Notes under the pieces: generated by a model
The model's input: only the letters and a program-made list of their open reading frames with translations
Told to the model about the DNA's origin: nothing
Databases searched by the model: none
Shown: in pieces, positions 7,799 to 17,158 of the stretch
How the letters are laid out: every line of letters starts with the position of its first letter
Numbering within the stretch: the first letter of the stretch is position 1
Program-made: the position numbers and the translations under genes
Assembly: GCA_027622275.1 (NCBI GenBank)
Contig: JAQBZB010000027.1
Location: forward strand, 1 to 50,070
Direction of reading: 5' to 3'
From: Planctomycetota bacterium
GTDB lineage: Bacteria > Planctomycetota > Planctomycetia > Pirellulales > Pirellulaceae
DNA length: 50,070 bases

Positions 7799-9957
7799 GG
7801 TTGTTGCTGTTCAAGGACAGGGGGTGATTCTTGGATGGTGACGTTAGCCAGTTCGGTGTTGGACGCCCCGTCGTAAATGAATTGCCGGGCGGCAGGCGAA
7901 AGGTGTCCGTTCTCTTCGAGTGCTTCCAGCCGAGTAACGGAGGCTCCGCTCGCGGTCGCGGCGGCAGTTGCCTCGTGATCGATGGTCCAGTCAGTCAGGT
8001 CTTGCGCTTGTGCTTCGACGGTCTTGTCCATGTATCGAAAAAGCGTTTGATACGGCCAAACACCAAACACCACTGCGAGTACGCACAAGACGCCGGCGAT
8101 CGTATTCTCACGCAGGGTCGACGGCACAAGCGCTTCTTCATGCGGTCCGTTGTATTCAGCACCGAGGTAAACTCTTTGGACGGCCCACAAGATGTAGCCG
8201 GCAGTTAGGATCACGACGCTTGCGGAAATGATTGCCAACAAGGGGCTAAACGCGAATGACGAAAAAACCACAATCACTTCGCCGGGGAAGCCGCATAAGC
8301 CGGGCAGTCCCATACCGGCGAAAAAGATAATGATTGCTAAAGACGTGTAGACAGGCATCTTCGAGAACAGGCCGCCAAACTTGTTCAGGTCGCGATGATG
8401 CACGCGGTCGTAGATCACACCAACCATAAAGAACATGCCGGTCGAGCTGATCCCGTGAGCGATCATCTGGAACATGGCTCCTTGCATCCCCATGTTCCAA
8501 TAGTCCGCGTTATAAAGGTTGCCGCCGCGGGCGGACCAGACGCCGAGTCCTAAGACGACGTATCCCATGTGGCTGACCGAGCTGTAAGCGACCAGGCGTT
8601 TGAAGTCGGTTTGAGCCAGCGCGGCGAAGGCTCCATAAACCATGCTGACCACGCCAATCAAGCAAACAAGATACGCCAGCTCATAGCCGCCGGCCGGGCA
8701 GATCGGGTAGCAGATACGGATGATTCCATAGCCACCCATCTTCAACAAGACGCCCGCCAGGATCATCGAGATTGGCGTTGGTGCTTGGACGTGCGCGTCG
8801 GGCAACCAGGTGTGCAGCGGCACGGACGGAACTTTGATCGCAAAGCCGATGAACAACAAGATGAACGCCCACCGCTGCAGCGACCAACCAAAGAGCAGGG
8901 AATCATTGAAACACTCTGTATGCTGCCCGATCTTGGCCAAAGCCAGCAAATTAAACGTGTGAACCGGCTTGTCCGTCGCGGGCAGCTCGACTTCGTCGGC
9001 GGGAACAATGAGTCCCTGGCCGCCAGCTAGTGCAGTGGCGTGAACGAGCGATGAAACACCTTCCGTACCGTTGATTGCCTTCACGACATCGGCAGCAGTG
9101 GCGTGGTCAGCACTGAGGTTAACCGTCACCACGTGCCCATCCAGCGAAGCGGTCGGCTGGCCGCTGGCCGCGACTTGGAACCGCACGGTGAGTGCATGAT
9201 CATTCGAATCACCAGTTCGCATCAACGCCAACACGGCTCCGGGGCGAGTCGAGTCTTCGGCGGTGATGACTCGTCCAATGCGAGCTTCGACGTCCGGCGA
9301 CACGTGCAGATCCTCCCAGACAACGGGGGCTTCGTCTTGCACGAGCGTGGAGATCTTTGCGACTTCACGAAGATCGCTGTTGAAATACAGCATCAAGATC
9401 GCGATCAGCATCAACACACTGCCGACCAGCGTGTACAGGAAGAACTTGATCGCCGCGTATTCACGACGCTCGCCGCCCCAAACGCCGATCAGGAAGTACA
9501 TCGGCAGCAGCATGACTTCCCAGAACACGTAGAACAGGAAGAAGTCCAATGACACAAAGACGCCCAACATGCCTGTTTCGAGCAATAGGAACAGAATGCA
9601 GTAGCCTTTGACGTGCTTCGTGATCGACCAGCTGGCACCCATCGCCAACACGCAGACCAGTGCCGTGAGCATGACCAGCGGAAAGCTGATTCCGTCGAGC
9701 CCCATGTAGTATTCGATATTGAACGAGGGTATCCACGGCAGGTTGAACACGCTCTGCATCGAAGCCTCTGCGGCATCGAACTCGGTCTCGCCGTTACCGA
9801 AGAATCCGATCACGCATAAAGCCAGCACGGCCAGCGTGACTCCCAAGGTGATGTAGCGAGCCAATTCATCCTTGCCGCTCGGCACGAATGCCAAGACGAC
9901 CGCACCAAGGACCGGCAGAAACACAATGAGACTGAGGAGTACCAGCGGATCTAACAT
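7795..9957 (-). CDS. nuoM: NADH-quinone oxidoreductase subunit M with large inserted domain
   Basis: The 720-aa protein has the NuoM helices, including FVFWE-type VFWEVMLLPMYFLIG and HTWLPDAHVQAPTPISMILAG. Typical NuoM is near 500 aa. The excess is mostly an insertion of about 130 residues (204-332) placed after the YFNSDLRE segment and before HTFNLLALAKIG, plus a C-terminal tail of about 60 residues. The insert is soluble, beta-rich in appearance, and contains HVVTVNLSADHATAADVVKA, reminiscent of small domains in flagellar or tail proteins (weak resemblance). It overlaps nuoN by 4 nt. I expect a functional antiporter-like subunit with an extra soluble decoration. Confidence 0.95.
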   Translation of the reverse strand: MLDPLVLLSLIVFLPVLGAVVLAFVPSGKDELARYITLGVTLAVLALCVIGFFGNGETEFDAAEASMQSVFNLPWIPSFNIEYYMGLDGISFPLVMLTALVCVLAMGASWSITKHVKGYCILFLLLETGMLGVFVSLDFFLFYVFWEVMLLPMYFLIGVWGGERREYAAIKFFLYTLVGSVLMLIAILMLYFNSDLREVAKISTLVQDEAPVVWEDLHVSPDVEARIGRVITAEDSTRPGAVLALMRTGDSNDHALTVRFQVAASGQPTASLDGHVVTVNLSADHATAADVVKAINGTEGVSSLVHATALAGGQGLIVPADEVELPATDKPVHTFNLLALAKIGQHTECFNDSLLFGWSLQRWAFILLFIGFAIKVPSVPLHTWLPDAHVQAPTPISMILAGVLLKMGGYGIIRICYPICPAGGYELAYLVCLIGVVSMVYGAFAALAQTDFKRLVAYSSVSHMGYVVLGLGVWSARGGNLYNADYWNMGMQGAMFQMIAHGISSTGMFFMVGVIYDRVHHRDLNKFGGLFSKMPVYTSLAIIIFFAGMGLPGLCGFPGEVIVVFSSFAFSPLLAIISASVVILTAGYILWAVQRVYLGAEYNGPHEEALVPSTLRENTIAGVLCVLAVVFGVWPYQTLFRYMDKTVEAQAQDLTDWTIDHEATAAATASGASVTRLEALEENGHLSPAARQFIYDGASNTELANVTIQESPPVLEQQQP

Positions 9958-9960
9958 CGA

Positions 9961-12759
9961 TCATCCAGCCAGGGTAGGATTCCAAAAGAAACTGATCAAG
10001 ATGAAGATCGCCACCGCACCGATGACGATAAACATCACGTATTGCCGAATGCGACCCGTTTGAATGGCCCGCAACGAGAGTCCGAGTGAGTGAGTTTTGG
10101 CCGCGAGGCCGTCGACGAAGCCGTCGACAATCTTTCCGTCAGCCAGCCAAACCCAGAACGTCGCGAACCGACGCGTCATCGCCGCCAAGCCGTCGACCAG
10201 GCCATCAATGCACTTCCGATCAATCCCGGAGATCCATCCCGACACGACGTGTGTTGGTCGGATAAAGATCCGGTCGTAAAGTTCGTCGAACCACCACTTG
10301 TTGAGCAGGAAGCGGTAGAGCCACTGGAACTGGGCACGCACTTCCGCCGGGTCCAAGTAACCCAGGCCGTACATCGCCGTGGCCAATAGGAAACCGGTGA
10401 AAGCCGTCCCGATGGCGATCAGCGAAACAGGGACCACGACGCTCGGTGCATGACCCGCGTTGACTTCGGGCCATCTCCAACCTTCGAGCCAGACGCCTTC
10501 CAGACCAACGTGATTATCAATCGTGTTGGCCTGTCCTAAGAGTCCCGAAAGGGTCACGCCGCCGAGTCCCCCCACGGTCCAAATCACAGCCACGGTGAGG
10601 GCCAGGGCACTTAACGCCAACGGCAGTTGGCCGAGCCAGGCGGGAAGCGAATCATGGTGATGATGCTCGACTTCATGGTGATCGTCGTCCGCATGGCCGT
10701 GATTGGCGGCATGAGAAGCTTCTTCTTGCTGCTCCTTGCCACGTAGTCGTCGCAGCACGAACAAGGCAGCGAACAGTAGCGTGGCAACCGTGCCTGCCAC
10801 GACTCCTTGCCGAGGGGACCACGCAACGCCCACCGCCATGACCGCCAGGATGATCAGCGGAACATACATCGTCGGAGGCGATTCGTGGGCGTGAGCGTAA
10901 CGCTCTTGATTGCGTGGTTCGCCGGCGAACGTCAAGTACCACATGCGGAACATATAGAACGCCGTGATCGCTGCGCCGCCGGCCGCCGCCAAGAAGAACA
11001 CGCCCGCAAAGGCGGACTCATTCGCCTGCATGAACGAATAGGCTTGTTCGAGGATCGCGTCCTTCGAGTAAAAGCCGCTGAACCCGAGGCCTTTCAGATT
11101 CTCGTTGAAGAGCGTCATGATGAAAGGAATCCCGGCACCGGCGATCGCCAAGCAACCGACGAGCATCGTATAGGCGGTGACGGGCATCTTTTTCCGCAAG
11201 CCGCCCATCTCCGTCATCTCGTTGCTATGGACCGCGTGGATCACCGATCCGGAACCCATGAATAACAGGCTCTTGAAGAAGGCGTGGGTGATCAGATGCA
11301 TCATGCCAGCCAACCAGCCGCCGACGCCCAGCGCCATCATCATGTAACCGAGTTGGCTGACCGTGGAGTAGGCCAGAACTCGTTTGATGTCCGTGGCGGT
11401 GATCGCAATTGTGGCCGCCATGAAGAGTGTGATCACACCGGTAACCGCGATCACGAGCAACACCTCGGGCGTGAACACCGGATAGAACCGACCGACCAGA
11501 TAAACGCCCGCCGCGACCATCGTCGCCGAGTGAACGAGTGCCGAGACCGGGGTCGGGCCTTCCATCGCATCGGGCAACCAAACGTGAAGTGGGAACTGGG
11601 CACTCTTGCCAACGCATCCACAAAAGATCCCGACACCGGCGAGCACCAACAGGCCGTAGCCGTAGCCATTCTTTCGCCAGTCGGCGGTTCGGAAGGTTGC
11701 TTCCGAGTCCGTCGCGGCAATCGCTTCATCATCGTCAGCGAACAAGCCTTGATGATCGTGAACCAACGACGCAATCTCGTCTTTCGCGGACAAGCGAACC
11801 ATTCCGTCCGGTGCGGCCATGCGGCGGTTCTCGCCGTGTCCCTCGCCATGCACCAAGGCCTGCGCTTCGCGGACCTGTGTGAAGATGCCGACTTGGGCAT
11901 GCGTTTCGCCGTCGGGGTCGACGTAGTCATAATCGCCAAACGAAAACGTTCCGAGACCTGTCCACAAGGCGAGCAATCCAAGGATCATGCCAAAGTCGCC
12001 CACGCGGTTGACGATGAACGCCTTGTTGGCCGCGTTCGATGCGCTCTTCCGCTCGACGTAGAAGCCGATCAAGAAGTAAGAGCAAACGCCCACCAGCTCC
12101 CAGAAGACAAACACCATCGCGATGTTGCCCGCGATCACCAGCCCCAGCATGCTGAAGCAGAACAGCGACAGGTATTGGAAGAAGCGGGGGTAGCGGCCGG
12201 GGCGATGCAGATGCTCGCCGTTTGTCATTGTGACTTCATGGTCGGTGACATCATGCAACTCTTCGTGCATGTAACCGATCGCGTAGATATGGATCAGCGT
12301 CGCAATGAACGTGACCATACAAAACATGCAGACGGTCAAGGCGTCGATGTAGTAGCTGATACTAAGCCGCAAGCTGCCGAACTGGCCCAGCACCCACGGA
12401 CCGCCGATCGCCGGCGCGTTGAAGTCGGCTGTGTAGTGAGGTTTGTCGCCGCTGCCGCCATGAGACTCATCCTCTGCGCCCGGTTCCTGCCCACGAACAA
12501 CGACGTTCGATTCGGGAGCTGCCGACGTTGCGTGATCCCCGCCATGCGACTCAGGCGCGGGAGGATGATTCGTGAGCCAGATCACCAACGAAACAAAGGA
12601 GAGAATCGACGCCAGTGCAATCGCCGCGGTCGCCAAACTCGCGGCATGCTCACCCGCTTTGCCCATCCGCGGCCCAAAGACCAGGATGACAAAGAAGGAG
12701 CCCAACGGCAAAACAACCGCCCAGCCTAGCAGCATCGAAATGGAATGACCTGGATCCAT
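9961..12759 (-). CDS. nuoL: NADH-quinone oxidoreductase subunit L (very long)
   Basis: At 932 aa this exceeds ordinary NuoL (about 610-650). The core is unmistakable: FVFWELVGVCSYFLIGFY, ANKAFIVNRVGDFG, FPLHVWLPDAMEGPTPVSAL and KRVLAYSTVSQLGYMM. Hydrophilic insertions lie at about residues 65-118, 275-360 and 675-705. The third is strikingly histidine-rich (residues 682-703, including EVEHHHHDS) and could bind metal. The C-terminal part holds the long lateral helix region. It is the distal proton-pumping subunit of complex I. It ends 3 nt before the nuoM start and its own start overlaps the nuoK stop by one base. Confidence 0.96.
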   Translation of the reverse strand: MDPGHSISMLLGWAVVLPLGSFFVILVFGPRMGKAGEHAASLATAAIALASILSFVSLVIWLTNHPPAPESHGGDHATSAAPESNVVVRGQEPGAEDESHGGSGDKPHYTADFNAPAIGGPWVLGQFGSLRLSISYYIDALTVCMFCMVTFIATLIHIYAIGYMHEELHDVTDHEVTMTNGEHLHRPGRYPRFFQYLSLFCFSMLGLVIAGNIAMVFVFWELVGVCSYFLIGFYVERKSASNAANKAFIVNRVGDFGMILGLLALWTGLGTFSFGDYDYVDPDGETHAQVGIFTQVREAQALVHGEGHGENRRMAAPDGMVRLSAKDEIASLVHDHQGLFADDDEAIAATDSEATFRTADWRKNGYGYGLLVLAGVGIFCGCVGKSAQFPLHVWLPDAMEGPTPVSALVHSATMVAAGVYLVGRFYPVFTPEVLLVIAVTGVITLFMAATIAITATDIKRVLAYSTVSQLGYMMMALGVGGWLAGMMHLITHAFFKSLLFMGSGSVIHAVHSNEMTEMGGLRKKMPVTAYTMLVGCLAIAGAGIPFIMTLFNENLKGLGFSGFYSKDAILEQAYSFMQANESAFAGVFFLAAAGGAAITAFYMFRMWYLTFAGEPRNQERYAHAHESPPTMYVPLIILAVMAVGVAWSPRQGVVAGTVATLLFAALFVLRRLRGKEQQEEASHAANHGHADDDHHEVEHHHHDSLPAWLGQLPLALSALALTVAVIWTVGGLGGVTLSGLLGQANTIDNHVGLEGVWLEGWRWPEVNAGHAPSVVVPVSLIAIGTAFTGFLLATAMYGLGYLDPAEVRAQFQWLYRFLLNKWWFDELYDRIFIRPTHVVSGWISGIDRKCIDGLVDGLAAMTRRFATFWVWLADGKIVDGFVDGLAAKTHSLGLSLRAIQTGRIRQYVMFIVIGAVAIFILISFFWNPTLAG

Positions 12760-13091
12760 CAGCCTTTGAGTTCATTCGCCTGATCGACGTCGATCGTGGC
12801 GTGGTTGTTGTAGAAGTTAAGTGCTATCGCCAGCGCGACAGCCGCCTCGGCGGCGGCCAGCACGATGACGAACAGAGCTATCAGCTGACCATCGAGCCCC
12901 AACGATTCGGCCCGAAGGTATTTGCTGCCGAAGGCGACGAAGTTCAGATTGGCACCGTTCAGCACCAACTCGACACCCATCAAGACTCCCAAGGCATTTC
13001 GCTTGGTCGCCATACAGACCGCGCCGGTCACGAACAGGACGGCACCGACCAAGAGATAGTGCGAAACGGAGACGGGTGAGATGCCGATCAT
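12759..13091 (-). CDS. nuoK: NADH-quinone oxidoreductase subunit K
   Basis: The true gene is the 110-aa C-terminal part of a longer open frame, starting at the ATG giving MIGISPVSVSHYLLVGAVLF. That start overlaps the nuoJ stop in an ATGA arrangement, which decides it. Three transmembrane helices are seen. The conserved membrane glutamates are in GVELVLNGANLNFVAF and LAAAEAAVALAIAL. It forms part of the membrane arm near the quinone module. Length is normal (about 100-110 aa), unlike the enlarged L, M and N subunits. Confidence 0.97.
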   Translation of the reverse strand: MIGISPVSVSHYLLVGAVLFVTGAVCMATKRNALGVLMGVELVLNGANLNFVAFGSKYLRAESLGLDGQLIALFVIVLAAAEAAVALAIALNFYNNHATIDVDQANELKG

Positions 13092-13708
13092 GCAGCCGCT
13101 CCTGTCGAAGTCGCCCGCCGCTTCGTGCGTGCCATATAAGCCGCACCGACGAGCACGACTAATAAGTGGACCGACACGATGACGAACGGCAGCAAGTAGC
13201 CGGACATTCCTGGAACCAACGGCGAGCCCACTACGTCTGGGTCGAGCTTGTCGACGCGGACACCGGTGAAGCCCATGCCGATTTGTGTTGTCGTCTTCGA
13301 TTCGGCGAGCCCGACCTTGGCGGGATTCGGATGGCCGCTCCGCCAATCCTCGACGCGCAGCGCGGCCGTGGCCAGCAGAAACAGCAGCGATCCGCCAACG
13401 ATAATCGCCATCACCCACTCGCCGCTGCGCGTCTCCATCGAAATGAAGCGGCTTTGAGCGGTGAGCATGACACCGAAGATCAGCAGCACAAGCGTGCCGC
13501 CGACATAGATCATCAACTGCATCGCGCCAACGAACTCGGCACCCGCCAGGAAGAACAAGCCGGCCGACGCACCGAGCGAAAGGATCAAATAGAAGGCCAT
13601 GTGGACGATGTTGTTCGAGAACAGGACCGCGACCGCGAATCCACACGTCAGCAGCGCGAAGAACGTGAAGAAGAGCGCATGCCAATCAAAGGCCGCCAGC
13701 AACATCAT
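13088..13708 (-). CDS. nuoJ: NADH-quinone oxidoreductase subunit J
   Basis: A 206-aa membrane protein beginning MMLLAAFDWHALFFTFFAL, with helices NNIVHMAFYLILSLGASAGL and EFVGAMQLMIYVGGTLVLLIF, which hold the pi-bulge region typical of NuoJ. A soluble stretch of about 50 residues (RVEDWRSGHPNPAK to VVGSPLVPG) precedes the last helix. It starts inside the nuoH stop (4-nt overlap) and ends in the nuoK start (4-nt overlap), so H, J and K are translationally coupled. Confidence 0.96.
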   Translation of the reverse strand: MMLLAAFDWHALFFTFFALLTCGFAVAVLFSNNIVHMAFYLILSLGASAGLFFLAGAEFVGAMQLMIYVGGTLVLLIFGVMLTAQSRFISMETRSGEWVMAIIVGGSLLFLLATAALRVEDWRSGHPNPAKVGLAESKTTTQIGMGFTGVRVDKLDPDVVGSPLVPGMSGYLLPFVIVSVHLLVVLVGAAYMARTKRRATSTGAAA

Positions 13709-15057
13709 CTTGCACCGCCTTTCATGACAAGGCTGTCGACGGCTGCCGAATCAAAACTGCCAACTGATTCGCCTGGTAAGTCAGCAGGGGACGGCGTGAC
13801 TGCCTGCGCACGAATCTCGCGCTCGCGATCCGCTTCGACTACCCAACTCTCGTGGGCGACAGAGCGATTGATCCCAATGGGCGAGGGAAGATCGTTGAGC
13901 GTGGGAACCTCGAACACCTGCCAAAACAGTGCCCCCACAAATCCAAACGCCGCGATCGGCACACAGTACTTCAAGCACGTTGTCATCACTTGATCGATGC
14001 GCAAACGCGGCAGCGTCCAACGCACCCACATCATTACTGTGACGCCGATCGTTCCCTTGAGGAGAAAGTTGAGACAGCCCATGAGATTTGCGATCTGAAT
14101 CGCGACGGCTCCGTCTGTGACCTTTCCTATGTCACGGGCAATGAAACCAAGCAAATATCGCCCGATGTTGACCAGCGGTTCGACGACAACAACCAACACT
14201 CCAGCAATCGGTTCGGCGATCGGAATCGGCCCATGCCAACCGCCAAAGAAGAGGATGGCCGCGAGGCCGCTGACCAGGAACATCGAGCCGTACTCAGCCA
14301 TAAAGAAGAAACTCCAGCGAAGGCCGGAGTATTCCGTGTGGAAGCCCGCGACTAATTCGCTTTCCGCCTCGGCCAAGTCGAACGGAGCACGATTCACACT
14401 CGCCGTGGCGCACGTGAAATAAACACAAGCGATGATGAACGTGAAAGGATCGTTGAAGGCCAGCCAGTTCGTAAATGATCCGGCCTGCATATTGCCGATC
14501 GTCACCAAATTTAGCGTTCCACAAATCATGCAAGGAACAACGACGCACATGCCGAGCGGAACTTCGTAGCTGACAACCTGAGCCGCTTCGCGCATCGCAC
14601 CGAACAACGACCACTTCGACCCCGACGAGTAACCGGCGAGAATCGGACTGAAGACTTCAATACCGAGCACCGCCAAGATAAAGAACACGGCCGTGTTCAT
14701 GTGCTGTGCAACCCAGCCATCTGAAAACGGCAAGGCGATGTAAGCACAATAGCTGGCCGCGAACCCAACATACGGAGCCAGCTTGAACAGCATGGCGTCC
14801 GCGTCTTTCGGCGTGATATCTTCTTTGGCGATCAGCTTGATACCGTCGGCCAGCGTTTGCAGCCAGCCGAACGCACCACCGACGCGCGTGGGGCCGAGCC
14901 GATCTTGAATGCGACCGGAAACCTTGCGTTCCAGCCAAATGAAAATCAGCGCGCCGACAGCCACGACGTGAATAATGAGCACGCAAGCAATGATCGCGGC
15001 CAACAGATAGGCCAGCGGAGCGGGCAAGTGGCAGGTCGTGTGAAAGAATTCGGCCAC
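13705..15057 (-). CDS. nuoH: NADH-quinone oxidoreductase subunit H (C-terminally extended)
   Basis: A 450-aa protein with the hallmark ERKVSGRIQDRLGPTRVGG near the first helix, ADGIKLIAKEDITP, and the ENRAPFDLAEAESELVAGFHTEY-like loop (here VNRAPFDLAEAESELVAG) that builds the quinone chamber entrance. It anchors the peripheral arm to the membrane arm. It exceeds the common 320-350 aa mainly through a hydrophilic C-terminal tail of about 60-70 residues. A 296-nt gap separates it from the preceding nuoD, unlike the tight packing downstream. Confidence 0.96.
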   Translation of the reverse strand: MAEFFHTTCHLPAPLAYLLAAIIACVLIIHVVAVGALIFIWLERKVSGRIQDRLGPTRVGGAFGWLQTLADGIKLIAKEDITPKDADAMLFKLAPYVGFAASYCAYIALPFSDGWVAQHMNTAVFFILAVLGIEVFSPILAGYSSGSKWSLFGAMREAAQVVSYEVPLGMCVVVPCMICGTLNLVTIGNMQAGSFTNWLAFNDPFTFIIACVYFTCATASVNRAPFDLAEAESELVAGFHTEYSGLRWSFFFMAEYGSMFLVSGLAAILFFGGWHGPIPIAEPIAGVLVVVVEPLVNIGRYLLGFIARDIGKVTDGAVAIQIANLMGCLNFLLKGTIGVTVMMWVRWTLPRLRIDQVMTTCLKYCVPIAAFGFVGALFWQVFEVPTLNDLPSPIGINRSVAHESWVVEADREREIRAQAVTPSPADLPGESVGSFDSAAVDSLVMKGGAR

Positions 15058-15353
15058 TGGTTTGAACTGATCCTAAGTCTCCTGCCCGGTACGCAACAAC
15101 GACCTGGGCAGGCTTCTATTTTCTCGCTCCTGTTACCGGCGAAGCCGAGTCAACAGGCTAAACATTCACTACGAAGATCGTGAAATATGGCACAAAGTGT
15201 CGGGGATCGACAAGCCCCCGCGAACACAAATTCAACACTCCTCGGCCAGACTGACAGTTCGCACTGCTCGTGCAGCAAGCAGTTTGTAACTCGCACGAGT
15301 AAATGGAGAGTAGGAATGGGACAGACGAGACAAGCTCGTTGGGGACAGGAGGA
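15058..15353. other. 296-nt gap between nuoD and nuoH, no gene seen
   Basis: No credible coding frame is present. A small imperfect hairpin (CCTGCCC ... GGGCAGG) lies at about 15082-15112, without a T-run in the direction of transcription. The gap may hold an internal promoter for nuoH-N, but I see no strong promoter match. Confidence 0.4.
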
Positions 15354-16559
15354 CTACCGGTCAATCTCCCCCATCACAATATCCAGCGAGCCGACAATCG
15401 CCGGCACATCCGCGATCAAACAACCGCGACAAAGTTCCGAGGTGACCGAGAGATTGCAAAAGCAGCTGCTTCTCGCTCGGACGCGCCACGGAATCGAGCT
15501 GCCGTCGCTCACCAGATAGAAGCCCATCTGGCCGCGAGGTGCTTCCGTTTCTAAATACACTTCACCCTTCGGCAGCTTGTGCGTCAGTTTGATCGGCACT
15601 CCCCAATCACCGCTGGCGGTGCTATAGCGATCGATCGCTTGCCGAACGAGGTCGATGGCCTGAACGACCTCCAACATGCGAACATAGAAGCGGTGCCAAC
15701 AGTCGCCGAGAACCGTTTCCTTCGGCACCGCCGGATAATCGTGATCCTTTGGGTAGTGTCCATCCCTTTGCACGATCACTTCAAACGCATAGCCGTCATA
15801 CAACTCGGTATAGCGATCTTCGCCGTCTCGCCGCAGATCGTAATCAACGCCGCTGCCACGCAGCACGGGGCCTGTGCAGCCATAGTCCACCGCCATCTCG
15901 CCGGACATCACGCCGATGTTCGCAGTCCGCTTGATGAAGATGGCGTTGGTTGTGAGCAGTGCGTGATACTCTTGGATGACCGGCTCGAACTGGTCGAGGA
16001 ACGCCTCGCATTTCTGCAGCCAACCGTTCGGCAAATCGGCGGTCGCTCCGCCGGGCGTGAGGTAGCTGTAGGTCAGCCTCGCGCCGCAAGCTTCTTCAAA
16101 CAGATCCAGAATCCGTTCGCGCTCGCGGAAGGCGTACAGGAAGGGGCTGAATGTTCCGAGGTCGAGCCCATAAGCTCCCATGCCGACCAAGTGGCTCGCG
16201 AGTCGGCCCATCTCGGCGATAATCACGCGGAGATGTTTGGCCTTCTCGGGTAACTCATGTTCGATCAGCTTCTCGACGCACAGCGACCAGCCGAGATTCA
16301 TGTTCATCCCGGCCAGATAGTCCATGCGATCCGTGTAGGGAATCCATTGCCGAGGCGTCAGGTTTTCGCCGATCTTTTCGGCGCAGCGATGCAAGTAACC
16401 GATATGCGGTTCGACTTCGGAGACAATCTCTCCGTCGGTCCGCAGCACCAAGCGGAGCACACCGTGCGTACTCGGATGTTGCGGGCCCATGTTGACGAGC
16501 ATCTCGTCGGTGCGGACGTCGAATTCGATGATCCGTGCGTCGTCGACTTGTGTTGCCAT
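15354..16559 (-). CDS. nuoD: NADH-quinone oxidoreductase subunit D
   Basis: The 401-aa product has the 49-kDa/NuoD fold signatures: MGPQHPSTHGVLRLVLRTDGE with the quinone-site histidine, EPHIGYLHRCAEKIGENLT, and the C-terminal DIVMGEIDR ending. The fold descends from the [NiFe] hydrogenase large subunit but lacks the metal-ligating cysteines. It forms the quinone-binding cavity with NuoB and NuoH. NuoC follows as a separate gene (upstream at 16578) and is not fused. The apparent absence of nuoB between A and C makes this cluster unusual. Confidence 0.97.
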   Translation of the reverse strand: MATQVDDARIIEFDVRTDEMLVNMGPQHPSTHGVLRLVLRTDGEIVSEVEPHIGYLHRCAEKIGENLTPRQWIPYTDRMDYLAGMNMNLGWSLCVEKLIEHELPEKAKHLRVIIAEMGRLASHLVGMGAYGLDLGTFSPFLYAFRERERILDLFEEACGARLTYSYLTPGGATADLPNGWLQKCEAFLDQFEPVIQEYHALLTTNAIFIKRTANIGVMSGEMAVDYGCTGPVLRGSGVDYDLRRDGEDRYTELYDGYAFEVIVQRDGHYPKDHDYPAVPKETVLGDCWHRFYVRMLEVVQAIDLVRQAIDRYSTASGDWGVPIKLTHKLPKGEVYLETEAPRGQMGFYLVSDGSSIPWRVRARSSCFCNLSVTSELCRGCLIADVPAIVGSLDIVMGEIDR

Positions 16560-16577
16560 GTTTCGGTCCTGTCGTGA

Positions 16578-17108
16578 CTACCTTCCGCGGATGCCGTGAT
16601 ATTCAAGCGGCATCTCGTAATCCTTGCGGAGCGGATACCCGACCCAATCCTCGGGACAAAGAATGCGGCGGAGATTGGGGTGTCCCATGAATCTCACGCC
16701 ACAGAGATCGAAAACTTCTCGCTCGTGCCAGTTCGCCGTACTGAAAACTCCGGCCACCGATTGCACCTCGGGCAGCTCGCCCTCGACGTCGTCTTTCCAG
16801 CGGGGCAGCATCACTTTCAACACGAGCGTGTGCTTGTTGAACGTGCTCGACAGGTGATAGACGACTTCCATGTGCGGCTCCCAGCCAGCCTTGGCAGCCT
16901 TCTTGGGATCGGCCTCGAAATAGTCGACGCCAGAAATGCAATTCAGTAGATTCAAGCGAAGTTCGGCGTCGTCCCTCAAGTATTCGCAGACTTCGGCGAT
17001 TCCGCCGGGCGCGACCTCGATCCACGGGTCGATGGCATCGAGATTCGATCCAGTGATCTTGCCACCGAAACGCTTCGACAGCCGCTCAACAAGATTCTGA
17101 CCGCTCAT
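16578..17108 (-). CDS. nuoC: NADH-quinone oxidoreductase subunit C
   Basis: A 176-aa protein ending with the 30-kDa subunit signature [20 protein letters not shown], followed by [19 protein letters not shown]. It is part of the hydrophilic connecting fragment of complex I. Length is usual for a stand-alone NuoC. It is placed between nuoA (50 nt upstream) and nuoD (18 nt downstream). In most genomes nuoB lies between A and C; here there is no room for it. Confidence 0.96.
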   Translation of the reverse strand: MSGQNLVERLSKRFGGKITGSNLDAIDPWIEVAPGGIAEVCEYLRDDAELRLNLLNCISGVDYFEADPKKAAKAGWEPHMEVVYHLSSTFNKHTLVLKVMLPRWKDDVEGELPEVQSVAGVFSTANWHEREVFDLCGVRFMGHPNLRRILCPEDWVGYPLRKDYEMPLEYHGIRGR

Positions 17109-17158
17109 GACACCAAGTCACCCGCGAAGCAGATGGGCTTCGCAAAAAGAATGCTGTG

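Noticed and set aside
11284-12729. 481-codon plus-strand open frame
   Set aside because: It lies fully antisense to nuoL; its composition (Arg, His, Gln rich) is that of a shadow of a transmembrane gene, and nuoL homology is certain.
12759-13685. 308-codon version of nuoK
   Set aside because: Only the last 110 codons match NuoK; the upstream part is nuoJ read in a wrong frame.
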